Source: Salvia splendens (taxonomy: Eukaryota; Streptophyta; Magnoliopsida; Lamiales; Lamiaceae). Taken from it: 64,000 nucleotides of DNA. Where the stretch lies: positions 41,008,719-41,072,718 of the forward strand of contig NC_056033.1 in NCBI RefSeq assembly GCF_004379255.2. Direction: 5' to 3'. A program made the position numbers and the translations under genes. Under the pieces are notes generated by a model. It did no database searches. It saw only the letters and a program-made list of their open reading frames with translations, and was not told where the DNA came from. Of this stretch, positions 1-10,985 are shown one piece after another; within the stretch, counting starts at the first letter, position 1, and each line of letters starts with the position of its first letter.

Positions 1-2181
1 TTCTAAGGGAGCCATTAGATTATCCTGAACATGTGCATTACATCTGGTTTGCACTATGTATGTATACCAAAAACCAAAAATATCAAACCCTAACCCAAAA
101 AACATAGGGGCTGACCAACACACCAAAAAAATCAGACTACCCTATTCCATACACATCACCTATGCTGACCTAGATGCCAAATGCACTTGAAAGATGGCCA
201 ATATCATACATTGACCCAACATTATTCTCTGGCATTTGCAAGTAGTGCAACACATCTCTCACAACATCCTCATCCACTTCCAGCACATTGGGGAGTCCCC
301 CATTTCTATGTAGTTTGTCCTTGTTGATGTGTGGGACCTTGTATCCATTTCCACCTCTGCAGTGTAGGATTTCAGTGAGGCAAGCCTGCAAGCTTAGGAA
401 AACTTTGTTGAGAGTTTGTGGTGACAGTTCTGTAAATGAGCTACACACATTCCCCACTAGTTCATCCACAGTCTTGCATGGTTTCTCATGCTGCAGTGAC
501 TAAATTGCTCTAAAAAATCCCAGGTCTAAGATGTTAGTATCAGGAGAATTAGGTGGTTGACAAATCAGTTGGATGTAAAATCCATCTGATTTGGCAACAG
601 CCTGAAACTCTGCATCCATGGCAGTTATGTGTGGGGTCGCATTATCTTGCTGAATGTAGATGTCTTTACTTGCCCCAACAGGCCACTTGGACTTAATTGC
701 AGGTATGATCTGGCATAAAAAACAACAACATAGCTACATAATGATCTTTTTTGAATAATTAAGGTCTGATAGCAAGGAAAAAAGTTGATTACCTTGTGGA
801 TAAGGCAGTCCCTCATTACTGCCTTTGTGACTGATTTGATGGCTTTGGTTTCCATGGTCCCTCTTGCTCTGTTTTTTGACTTCCTCTGAGCTGGGAGTAC
901 TTCAGTGAATGGGAATATTCCAACCTTACCATCATAAGTTGCCTGCCCATTGGCATCAAACTGTGGTCTACTGACAGCACACATAAACATCACTTTGGTG
1001 ATGTATCTCTTGGATTTGCATGACCTATATGGCTCATCCTCATCCGGAAAAAGGTAGTACCTGTCTGAAACCTTGGTCATATAGAACCATTTTTCATCTA
1101 TATGCACTACATTGTGCATGCTTTGAAACTGCACTCCACCTTGAGTTATCTGTGGCTAAAGTTGGCTAAGACTCCATCTAGCTCTTGCTATCTTATTCAT
1201 ATTGGTGAGGGCAGGTTTGATTGCATTTGTATGTGGCCGTAGTTTACCTTGCTTCACCCACTGACCTAATGTGCTCTTACTCACATTCAATTTTACTGCC
1301 ATTTTTCTCAGGGAAGATCTTTCAAGAGTAGATAAGTTTCTAACTTTATCTTGATCAAGCTCTAGTCTATCAACATGATGGTATCCTCTAACCTTTCCTT
1401 CCATCATTGCAGGTTCTCCCCTTTGCATTTGCTCCTTGGCTGCCTTCCATAGTCTGTATACTGTCTTCCTACTGATGCTATGAGTTTCTGTTGCCTCCAT
1501 TACAGCCCCTCTTGCTAGTACTCAATCATGGCTGTGCTTGAGTAGAAACTGCACCACATTATTCTTCATGTTGCTGCTCAAGTACAGGGTTTGCCTCTGC
1601 CCAATATCCATCCCGATGATGAAATTTTTCTGAGGGAGCCGAATTTACTTCATTGTTGGGAGTTTTTTTGGTAGAATTTCAGATTTGTGGTTGTTGGAGT
1701 TGTCTTAAATGAATGTAGTTGAGGCATTTATAGCAGCATAGGATTTGTACTTGTTGGAACTCAAATTTCCCTCAAAAACTTTGTAGAGGGAACTTTGAAA
1801 AATTCACTTCCCCCTTTGTATTTTGAGGTGATTTCACCTGACTTTGTTCAATTATGTATGGAAGGCATTTTTTTATGTTGAGTGTTCTTATTAAATTTAG
1901 TTTCCCATTAATTGTGGCTTTTTTTTGCAGCCTGAAATTAAATCCAGGTTGCATAAAATTAAATGTGCAGCATGTTGTATGACATTAAATGTGCAGCCTA
2001 ATATGAAAACGTTGCTGCATTGTTAAAGGAAAAAAAATGGCAGCATGTTGTATGCAACACACCAAAAAAGGGTTTAAAACAATTAAAGTGGGTCCCAAAT
2101 TCAACTATCACACACTCCAATAACTTTCTTAAAACCCGTGCCCAGGAGAATTGGGACTCCTATTGCTGGACGAAGGGAGTA
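1..2181 (-). mobile_element. Tc1/mariner-type element, right part (left end outside window)
   Basis: A degenerate mariner transposase lies on the minus strand. The right end at 2160-2179 reads, on the minus strand, as a CTCCCTTCGTCC-type terminus, which is the classic end of plant mariner and Stowaway elements. It is followed by a TA at 2180-2181 that fits the TA target duplication. The opposite terminus is not present, so the element runs off the left edge. The segment between about 1570 and 2160 has no reading frame and is the untranslated 5' part of the element. The element is old, since its transposase has several stop codons. Confidence 0.8.
170..1570 (-). pseudogene. Plant mariner-like (DD39D) transposase, inactivated
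   Basis: Read on the minus strand, the protein starts near 1570, has a helix-turn-helix N-terminal region (about 1500-1156: SRKTVYRLWKAAKEQ, then RKMAVKLNVSKSTLGQWV) and then the catalytic domain with VHIDEKWFYM (first Asp), IQQDNATPH (second Asp) and NSPDTNILDLGFF (third Asp). The last two catalytic Asp are separated by 39 residues, the spacing known for plant mariner elements. An 83-bp intron (792-710, GT...CAG) sits before the IIPAIKSKWPVGASKD segment. Three in-frame stops, at 1522-1524, 1153-1155 and 500-502, inactivate it. The frame ends at the stop at 170-172. No function is expected; it is a fossil source for Stowaway-type MITEs. Confidence 0.85.
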
Positions 2182-3117
2182 CTTTTTTGAAAAGGAATAC
2201 GAATAAGTTTGGAACGTTCCAAAATAGATACAAATCACTTAGTTGATTCGGGTATGTTGCTTGGTTTTGTTGGGTGCGAGTTTGTCGTTTTGTTTTTCTT
2301 GATGTTTTGGCTAGGGTTTCTTTAAATGAATTCTTGTTGTTGGGTTCTGCTGATTGCTACTGTCTTGTACCGTGCATGTTTGGTTTATGTTCTATCACGT
2401 TTGGTTTTGGTTTTGGTTCTTGTTCTTATGTGCCGAGTTGTTGTTTTTTATTTTGTTGTCAGTGGTAAGTTTTGACGTGAGCATTTTATATCTAGTGAGG
2501 CAAGTTTTGTCCGAATTTGTAATAATATATCGTTATTATTTTCCTCACCATAATTTTTGACGTGAGCATTTTATATTTAAAACAGTGTCCACATAAAATA
2601 TGCAAAATAACTTCTTTTTACATATTGACGGCCATTTTGTAAGTGATGTCCAATTGATGTGGAACGAGGTTGAACTTAGCCGCATGTTTTGTTTTCATTT
2701 TCTAACTTCTGATTAGACTTTTGTCTGAAATTAAGTTAGAAATTAAAAATTTGTAGCGTGACGATGTCTTCAATTTTCTGACTAATCATTTCGAAAATAC
2801 GATAAAGAGGGTATGCCCTTTGAGTATTATGAAAAACTATAAAGTTTGAAAAAGTAACTGGAATATTAAACATAGAGTTTTATTGAACATATATTAATAG
2901 TCCACTTAGCCTTTTCCATTAAAATATTGTTCTCTTTTGTATTTCTAAATTCTGTCTCTTGACTTGTTTGTAGTCTATTTACTTCACTATCTAATAAATA
3001 ATGGTAGCTTATTAGTGCACAAGAATTTTCTAATGGGTCAATAGTGGTGAATTCACCACTATATTTGCACAAGAATTCCCCGAAGAGCCCCTCTTCCCAA
3101 GCAAACAACTTCTTCAT
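2182..3117. other. Intergenic, no gene seen
   Basis: AT-rich sequence without a convincing reading frame. A 20-odd-base phrase (TTTTGACGTGAGCATTTTAT) occurs at about 2468 and again at about 2555, suggesting a small local duplication. Nothing else can be supported. Confidence 0.6.
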
Positions 3118-3783
3118 TTACAATGGGGCGCCCTAAAGTCCGCCCTATGTATCGCCACGTCAGCATTTTATCCTTCTGCCCTTCCACCCGTAGTGGGGCG
3201 CCCTAAGCATTTTACTATTGTTTTATTATTTAATTTAAATGTTTTCAAATATATAAATGCAAACTTATTAAAAAAACACAACGATTAACTAAAAGAACGG
3301 GAAGCGGCGGCAGGGCGAGTTGGAGACGGCTCCATGTCGGAGAGACCGTACGAATCCGTACTGAAGTCTGGATCGTACTGCGTGTTGGCGTCGAACGACC
3401 GATATTCGCCAGGTTGTGTACCCGGCCACCGTGCGCCATCTCCAAACATCGGACTACTAGGACCTGAGTATCCACCGGAATCCGTGTTATAACGTAATTT
3501 GAGAGTTTAAAAGTTAATCGAAAAGTTACAAATGAAAAGTGAAGCTGAGGTATATATATAAAAAAAATTTCGAATTAAAAAAAAAACTAAAGCGCGTTGC
3601 ATCGTCCGTGTCGCCCATCGTCCATCCACAGTGGGCGGACGATGACGCGGACGATGCCCTATTGTCTGCGGACTAAGCGTAGGGCGCGGACGACGCATCG
3701 TCCGTCGTCCGCGGTGCCACATTGGCGGACGATAGCGCACCCGATGCATCGGGCGCGCTATCGCCCGCCCCATTGTGGATGGC
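3118..3783. mobile_element. PIF/Harbinger-like element remnant
   Basis: The right end (3764-3783) reads GCCCCATTGTGGATGGCC, and its reverse complement begins GGCCATCCACAATGGGGC. The left side at 3119 reads ACAATGGGGCGCCC, so the two ends form a terminal inverted repeat whose outer left bases are lost. Two copies of a GGGGCGCCCTAA phrase occur at about 3124 and 3194. On the minus strand (about 3490-3290) a short open stretch (NTDSGGYSGPSSPMFGDGAR) ends at a stop near 3290 and may be the start of an element-encoded protein. A GC-rich, CGTCCG-rich block lies at 3597-3780. Assignment to Harbinger rests on the GGCCATCCACAA-type terminus shared with the elements at 21597 and 25476. Confidence 0.5.
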
Positions 3784-4108
3784 CAGAACGACCATTTCCA
3801 ACTTCCCAACTCCAATGCTGCAACAAAGTTATTTTTCTAGGCTGAGAGAAAAAACAATCTAGGGAACAAAGTTTTTAAGTTATTATAATTTTAATACATA
3901 TAATGTCGTTTTAAAATATAATCGCATAATCATATTAGTTTCATGTACTTAATTGACTATTTATTGGCTCTAATGGCATCATTATAAAGTGATCGGCTGT
4001 TTACAAAATGCTTGGAGTAGTGATACAAATTACTGTACTATTTTTATACAAACCATTCTCCTTATCTTAAATTTTTTATATAATTTATACTTAGGCATAT
4101 TATAATCC
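3784..4108 (+). other. Displaced distal upstream region of BXL-1
   Basis: This stretch (for example TCGGCTGTTT at 3991 and AAACCATTCTCCTTATC at 4050) matches the sequence upstream of BXL-2 at about 15310-15520 in the same order. After element E1, the match continues at 11676 with AATCCCATGTCCACAT. It is therefore the distal part of the ancestral BXL upstream region, now separated from BXL-1 by about 7.6 kb of retrotransposon. Confidence 0.75.
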
Positions 4109-4793
4109 TGATGGAGTACGTACTAAACAAGCCCAACAGCAGTAAAGCCCATCAGCCTAAAGCCTAAGAAAGAGTATCAGTTCGGCATGACTAAAGAGTA
4201 TCAGTCCGGCATGACTAAAGAGTTCAGTTCGGCACAACCAAAGAGTTCGGCCCCAGCCTACAGCTCGGTAAAAGCCAACCAATCAAACTCTGCTCTCAGG
4301 TCGGCATCAAGCTCTACTCTCAGATCGGCAAAAGCTGCTCGGCAATAATTCAGCAGTTCGGTCTCAGTATTCGACCGAACTAGGAGATAGTGGACTCATG
4401 CAGGATTTCCACCTCCACTACACCCACGATCTATTTAGTGGTGTCAAGCAGTCATTAACTCATGCAGGATAGTGGACCCATGCAAGATCGCCACGATCTC
4501 CACGACATCCACTACCTAGTAAATGGTGCTGCATGCCACGATCTTGGTCCTTTGTATAAATAGAACCTAGATCAGATAGATAGGGTTAGACTCTCTCGCT
4601 TTCTAGAGATCAAATACAAAATAGCAAGTCTGTATTGTAAGCTGTAGAAAACAGATCAAGCAATACAACTCTGCCCTCTTTTCTTCCCGTGGACGTAGAT
4701 TTACCTCAGTAAATCGAACCACGTAAATTCTCTGTGTCGTGATCCGTATTTTCTACCAGCATTCATCACCACCGAAAATTCGCCGATTCATCA
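4109..4793 (+). repeat. E1 5' LTR
   Basis: A 685-bp long terminal repeat, starting TGATGGAGTACG and ending GATTCATCA. It contains a TATA box (TATAAATAG at about 4555) and is rich in GTTCGGC/TCGGCA phrases. An identical-length copy lies at 10986-11670, and one base difference was seen (CCTAAG versus CCCAAG near position 65 of the LTR). Confidence 0.93.
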
Positions 4794-4794
4794 C

Positions 4795-4811
4795 TGGCGC
4801 CGCCTGTGGGA
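4795..4811 (+). other. E1 primer binding site
   Basis: TGGCGCCGCCTGTGGG lies one base after the 5' LTR. The TGGCGCC core is complementary to a tRNA 3' end of the form GGCGCCA, as used by many plant Tat/Athila-type elements (a tRNA-Asp-type end). E2 has the same site with one substitution (CCGTCTG). The exact tRNA cannot be fixed by eye. Confidence 0.75.
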
Positions 4812-4869
4812 AACAGAGAACCAAATTTGTGATAAAGCGAATTTTTGACCCTTTTTCTACCCCAAAAAA

Positions 4870-6950
4870 ATGCATACCAGATCACATAACACCCATAATA
4901 CCGTTCGTGATAACCGTGAGGAAGCTAGTCCAGCTCGCAGGTCTGAAAAACGGCCTCGGGAGACATCTACCTCCGGTTCTCACGAAGAAGGAACGAGCCA
5001 CTCCAGGAGTCATCGCACCGAGTCTTCCCAGCAGCCCGATTTAAATGAAGCTGTCAAGCTGTTCTTGGCCGAGAAGCAGGAGGAGTTCTTAACCTTCCTG
5101 CAGAAGAGCCAACAGCCGGAGAAGACAACGACGGATTCTCCTTCCTCATCTAGGCATGAAAGTCACTACCGCAGTAGTGACGTGTCTTCCAGGAGAAAGA
5201 ATCCTCAACCCCGACATGTTCCTGTTCCTCCTCGGTACCGGAACCACAGGAGAACTCCATCTCCTCCGTACCGAAGAGATGTCGGGTTCGCCATGTACGG
5301 AGCATTAAAGACTCCGTTCTCGGACGATATCACCCGAACTCCTTTGCCGCGGAACTACCGAACTCCGTCGATAACCTATGATGGACTCGTGGATCCTCAT
5401 GATTTCTTGGGACGCTATCAATATAACATGGCGAACCAGGGTCTCAACGAGGTCCACATGTGCAAGCTGTTTCCCGAGCTGCTCATCGGGAACGCAAGAA
5501 GATGGTTCGATAGCCTCCCCCAAGGCAGCATTAGATCTTACCGAGATCTAATGGATGCATTCCATAGGAGGTTCTTTCAGAAAGCGGAAGTCCGAATCAC
5601 TTCGGCTCAGCTGCTTTCCATTCGTCAAGGTCGCGACGAAAGAATCAGCGACTTTATGACAAGATTCCACAAGGAATGCCTGCAAGTAGACGATCTCAAC
5701 GATCTGCTTGTCATCTCGGCATTCCAAAATGGAATCTTGCCCGGAGCTCTCTACAGGAAGCTCGTTGAGTGCGGTCCGCAGACAGCTCAGGAAATGTGGG
5801 ACATTGTGGACCAGTACTCCCGGGCCGATGAGGCAGACCGTCGCAAACGGTCGTTAGACAGCTCATCGTCCCGAGGAGACAGAAGGAAGCCCGATCATGG
5901 CGATCAGGGGCATCCTCGCCGGACTCCATTTGAAAGAATTCAAAGGGCTCCGGTGCAAGACAGATTGGGACCCCCGTCTCAATCCCGAGAAGCCGCCCGC
6001 CTCAGTTCGTACCGCTGAACAAGTCAAGAGCGGAAATTTTCGAACTACATTCCGATATGTTCGAAAGACCAAAGCGGATGACGAAATCAGCCGCGCGGCG
6101 ACCTCAGGATCAATATTGCTCCTTCCATCAAACCCACGGTCACGATACCGAGGAGTGCCGAAATTTGGCTGCAGGTATTGATGTTCTTGTGAAAACAGGA
6201 ACGTTAAAAAAATACCAAAGCAAGCTGCCGAAAAAGAACAAAAGGCAGAGAGGTGCGAACTGCAATCCTCAGGATCCGAAAAGGCATGAGGATCCCGAAG
6301 ACGACGACGAGCCGCAATATGATGGATTAATCCAGACTATTGATGCTCTCCCTGCCGGGAAGACTAAGTCGTCCCTAAAAGCAGAACGCAGAGGTTCCAA
6401 TCAAGAGCCAACACATAAAAGGCTGAAGAAAGACGAAGTGATTACATTTTCAGATGCCGATCCCGTCCCAGCCATCTCTCCTCACCAAGACGCTATTGTC
6501 ATTCAAGCCGGAGTGGCAAACAAACTGATCCACAGAGTATTTGTGGATACAGGAGCGTCAGTCAGCATTCTTTTTAAAGAATGTTTCGATAAAATGGAAG
6601 TGGATCCAGCTCGGCTCAGTCCGGCTCCACTTCCTCTGAAAAGTTTCGCCCAGGAGGACACCCGCCCAGAAGGTATTATCAGCCTTCCGATCACGGTGGG
6701 AAAAGCGCCTACAAGCTCCAATACGATGATCGAGTTCTTTGTGGTGAAAGCTCGGTCCCCGTACAACATCATCCTGGGGAGAGACTGGCTCAACACAGTT
6801 CGGGCCGTTTGCTCTACTTATCACCTCACCATCAAGATCCCCACTAAAGGTGGGATAGCGGTCATCCGAGGTGATCAAAAGAGAGCAAAAGAATGTCTGC
6901 AGATTGCGATTAAAAGTGCCGAGCAATCAGTTCGGCACCATCAAGCATAG
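4870..6950 (+). pseudogene. E1 gag-protease, frameshifted
   Basis: The frame opens at 4870 (MHTRSHNTHNT) and holds a capsid-type Gag domain (DPHDFLGRYQYNMANQGLNE to WFDSLPQGSIRSYRDLMDAF). After a break near 5971-6001 it continues in another frame with a zinc-knuckle-like C..H..HGHDTEEC motif and a retroviral-type aspartic protease (VDTGASVSILF, then ILGRDWL), ending at the UAG at 6948-6950. Compared with E2, E1 has one extra C in the run at 5971-5975 and one extra C at 6000-6001. Together these shift the frame by two. Gag would form the particle and protease would process it, but the separated pieces cannot be made as one protein. Confidence 0.88.
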
Positions 6951-6956
6951 CAATCA
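6948..6956 (+). promoter_or_regulatory. UAG CAA UCA gag/pol junction in E1 (predicted readthrough stop)
   Basis: The protease frame ends in TAG followed directly by CAATCA, and the pol frame is in the same phase (TAG, then 11 sense codons to the ATG at 6984). The hexanucleotide fits the CAR YYA rule for tobamovirus-type leaky stops. E2 has the identical nine bases at 33565-33573. Confidence 0.6.
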
Positions 6957-6983
6957 CAGCAACCGGAGTCAGAGGCAAGCGAG

Positions 6984-9900
6984 ATGACCGAAGTCACTTC
7001 AGAGCCGAACTCAATGACCGTTCAGTTATACGAAGATGATCCATCCAGAACGGTCAAGATCGGCTTCGCAGGAACGCCTCTACTCCGGGAAAAGACCATT
7101 CAGCTCCTCAAGGAATACAAAGATGTCTTTGCATGGTCTCCGTTGGACATGACCGGAGTGCCCCCCGAGGTAATCACTCATCGGTTAAATATTGATCCTT
7201 CAATCCGGCCAGTAAAACAGAAGCAAAGACTCTTTGCGGCAGAAAGAAGCCAAGTCATCCATGACGAAGTCCGCCAATTACTAAAAGCGGATGTACTATT
7301 CGAGGTGAAATATCCTTCTTGGGTGGCCAATCCTGTGATGATCAAGAAAAAAGAAGGAGGATGGCGGATGTGCATAGATTTTACCGATCTAAACAAGCAC
7401 TGTCCTAAAGATTGCTATCCCCTTCCGAATATAGATAAAAAAGTAGAAGCTTTGATCGGCTTCGAAATTTTCTGTTTTCTTGATTTATACAAAGGATATC
7501 ACCAAGTATTGATGGATGAGAGTGACGCTCCGAAAACAGCTTTCATTACCGATTTCGGCATTTTCGCTTATAAAAAGATGCCATTCGGTTTAAAGAATGC
7601 CGGAGCCACTTATCAAAGGATGGTAGACAAGCTTTTTCGGCACCTGATTGGAAAGGAGGTCGAAGTGTATGTTGACGATATAGTCGTCAAAAGCAAAAGC
7701 ACTTCGGAGTACGAGCACAACCTCAAGTCCACTCTCAACGTGCTCAAGAAAGCCAACCTCAAACTTAATCCCCAAAAGTGTACCTTTTTGGTAGATTCAG
7801 GAAAGTTTCTGGGTTGTTGGGTTTCAAAGGACGGACTCAAGGCAAACCCCTCAAAAGTTCAAGTCGTTCAGAACATGGCAATGCCGAAGTCCATACATGA
7901 CGTGCAAAGGCTAACCGGATGTCTAGCCGCACTGAATCGATTCCTTTCCCAAGCAGCCGAAAAGCAACTGCCGTTCTTCAAGGTGTTGAAAAAGGCGCCA
8001 AAGTTCGAGTGGGGAGCCGAGCAGAAAAAGGCCTTTGACGAGCTCAAAAGTTATCTAGCCGAGCTTCCTATTCTCTCTGCTCCAACCGAAGCCGAAGTAA
8101 TATTCTTATACTTAGCGGCATCAGATCAAACCATCAGCGCGGTGCTTGTACGAGAAGAAGGCCTAAAGCAGTTTCCCATCTACTTTACAAGCTGAGCATT
8201 AAGAGGTCCAGAAACAAGGTATCAACCTCTGGAAAAAATTGCTCTGGCGTTAGTAAATGCAGCAAGGAGACTGCGGCCATACTTCTATGCTCACAAGGTA
8301 TGCGTCTTAACCGATCTGCCTCTTCGGCAAGTTTTGACCAAGCCAGAAGCATCAGGCAGAATCGCCAAATGGGCCATAGAGCTGGGAGAGCACTCAATCG
8401 AATACCTACCTCGGAAAGCCATCAAGGGACAAGCCTTGGCAGATTTTCTTGCAGAGGCCAAGTTCGATCAAGCAATCCCTGTCATTGCCGAACAGAAAAA
8501 TTCTGCCAATGCCGAACTAGCACAGCCCTTGGAATCCGAAGTAGAGCCGCCAGACTGCTGGAGCGGATTCGTAGATGGAGCTTCAAACAAGATGGGAAGT
8601 GGAGCTGGTATTTTACTCGTCGCTCCCGACGGACACGAGGTAACCTACTCACTTCGGTTCCTATTCCCCACTACTAATAATGAAGCCGAGTACGAAGCCC
8701 TCCTGGCCGGACTCCAGTTAGCGCAAAGTCTGCTCGTCAAATCTCTCAAAGTCCATTGTGATTCACAAGTCATAGTAAATCACATGTTGGGTACAAGTAA
8801 AGCTCGTGACGAGAGAATGAAGAAGTATTTGGACAAAGCGCAAAGCATCAGCCGAAGTTTCTCCTATTTTCGGATAATCCGCATTCCCAGAGCGGAAAAT
8901 GGCCGAGCAGATACCTTAAGTAAGTTGGCCTCAGATCCGAGCTCAAAGGCGGAAGAATTAATGCATCGAAGCATTGATGAAGCCGAGGTACATTCAGTAT
9001 CCAGCTCGCCGAACTGGATGACGCCGATCTTGCAGTATCTGGATCAAGGACAATTGCCCGAGGATAAGAGAAAAGCTCGGAAGATCACGTGCCGAGCACT
9101 TCGGTACGAACTTCATGAAGGAGTCCTCTTTAGAAAGTCTTACCTCCAGCCGTTATTGCGGTGCGTAGGACCAGAAGAGACGGACTACATCCTCAGAGAA
9201 GTTCATGAAGGATCGTGCGGTAGCCACATCGGAGCCAGAGCTTTAGCTAAAAAAGTTCTAAGATGGGGATATTATTGGCCAACCATGGTACAAGAGGCAG
9301 TGCAGCTCGTCAAGAAGTGTACGAAGTGCCAAATTCATGCAAATGTCCCAAAGATGCCGCAGACCGATCTATACACTATGCAAAGCCCTTGGCCTTTCAT
9401 GCAATGGGGCATAGACATAGTGGGACCACTTCCTCAAGCTCCTCGGCAAATGAAATTCCTTATCGTTGCCGTGGACTACTTTACGAAGTGGGTGGAAGCT
9501 GAACCATTAGCTACGATAACGAGCTCGAAGGCATTGGATTTCGTCTGGAAGAACATAGTGTGCCGATTTGGCATACCCCACATCCTCATCTCGGATAACG
9601 GGACTCAGTTCACCGACAAGACGTTCAAGAATTGGTGCCAAGAGCTGAATATTCAACAGCGGTTCACTTCGGTCTCTCACCCACAAGCAAACGGACAAAC
9701 GGAGGTAACAAATCGTATCCTGGTGAAAGGGTTAAAAGCTCGGTTAGAACAAGCCAAAGGACAATGGGTAGAAAATCTCCCTCAAGTCCTATGGTCCTAC
9801 CGAACTACACCTACAACCTCCAACGGTGAAACTCCGTACAGTCTTGTGTACGGCACTGAAGCCGTGATTCCGGTGGAGATCGGCATACCCAGTCCCCGAA

Positions 9901-10247
9901 CTCTAAATTTCTCAGCAGAAATGAATGACGACGGACTGAGAGCCGAGCTAGATCTTGCCGAAGAAAGAAGAGAATTGGCATGCATAAAAGCAGCCAAGTA
10001 CAAGGAGCAAATAGCCCGGTATTACAACCAAAGGGTGAAGAAGCTGCAATTTCAAGTGGGAGATCTCGTCTTGAGAAACAACGAAGTAAGCCGAGCAGAA
10101 AAGCTGGGCAAGCTCGAACCCACATGGGAAGGTCCGTATCGGGTGTCAGAAGTCCTCGGCAAAGGGTCTTACAAATTGGCTCACATGTCAGGAGAACAGG
10201 TACCCCGAACATGGCACATTTCCAACCTCAAGAAGTTTCATTTGTAA
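6984..10247 (+). pseudogene. E1 pol (RT, RNase H, archaeal-type RNase H, integrase) with one nonsense codon
   Basis: The frame encodes reverse transcriptase (WRMCIDFTDLNKHCPKDCYPLP, active site YVDD), RNase H, a second RNase H (DCWSGFVDGASNKMGSGAG), an integrase zinc-binding region (HIGARALAKKV ... CTKCQ) and the integrase core (WGIDIVGPLP, SDNGTQF, ANGQTEV). It ends with a GPYRVSEVL-type C-terminal segment. A TGA at 8193-8195 interrupts it just after PIYFTS. E2 has CGA at the matching place, so the lesion is a C-to-T change at a CpG, as expected from methylcytosine deamination. The frame is otherwise open from 6984 to 10247. There is no protease here, since it lies in the upstream frame. Confidence 0.9.
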
Positions 10248-10985
10248 GAGACAGTCCGGTCAGTCAGTCTTGAGTCCTGTTCGGTCAATGTGCTTTATTT
10301 GGTTTACTTGGTCTTTGTTTGTCTCTATGTGCTTTTTATTTGTCTATATGCGTTGTCTGTCTATGTGCGTGTCGTCTCTTACAAATGTTACTGAGGTATC
10401 TTGTTCTTCGAAGGCTGATCCCCTTTTTAGAACATATACAAGCCAACGATTGTGAGTCAAAGCTTCTAAAAAGGATACAAGACCACAATTCAGCTTAAAC
10501 AAGCAGTTCGTCTGAAACGAGCTGCAACAAGCCAACGATTGTGAGTCAAAGCTTCTAAAGAGGATACAAGACCACAATTCAGCTTAAACGAGCACTTCGT
10601 CTGAAACGAACTGCAATAAGCCAACGATTGTGAAGTCCAAGCTTCTAAAGAGGATACAAGACCACAATTCGGCTTAAAAATCAAGCACTTCGTCTGAAAC
10701 GAACTGCAACAAAAGTCCGATTCACGCGATAAAACTTGCCTGAATTAGGACAAGGGAAAGTCCGATCCACGCGATAAAACTCGCCGAATTAGGACAAGGG
10801 AAAGTCCGATCCCCAAATTAGGACAACGGAAAGTCCGATCCGAGCGATAAAACTCGCCAAATTAGGACACAAACCAAGTTCGGTCAAAGAAGTGTTCACT
10901 TCATCAAACCGAGGACAAACATCAACTTACCCCGTACCTTTATCCAGAATGCCGAAGTGATTCACTTCGCTTTCCGGGGGGGTAG
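10248..10985 (+). repeat. E1 untranslated 3' region with tandem repeats and polypurine tract
   Basis: From 10441 to about 10709 there are three units of about 89 bp (each with CCAACGATTGTGA, AAGCTTCTAAA, CTTCGTCTGAAACGA). They are followed to about 10870 by three or four shorter units around AAAGTCCGATCCACGCGATAAA. The block ends with a G-run polypurine tract (CCGGGGGGGTAG, 10974-10985) directly before the 3' LTR. E2 has the same repeat families but about 3.4 kb more sequence here. Confidence 0.85.

Noticed and set aside
3597..3845. Plus- and minus-strand Arg/Pro-rich frames
   Set aside because: Both are by-products of CGTCCG/CGGACG repeats in the Harbinger-like remnant.
9811..10212. 133-codon minus-strand frame over E1 pol, with a counterpart in E2 (36416-36823)
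   Set aside because: It is antisense to the integrase C-terminus and follows from codon bias of the sense gene. The two copies differ freely in this frame.
10441..10900. CRISPR-like array of direct repeats
   Set aside because: Units are contiguous retrotransposon tandem repeats without unique spacers, in a plant nuclear context.
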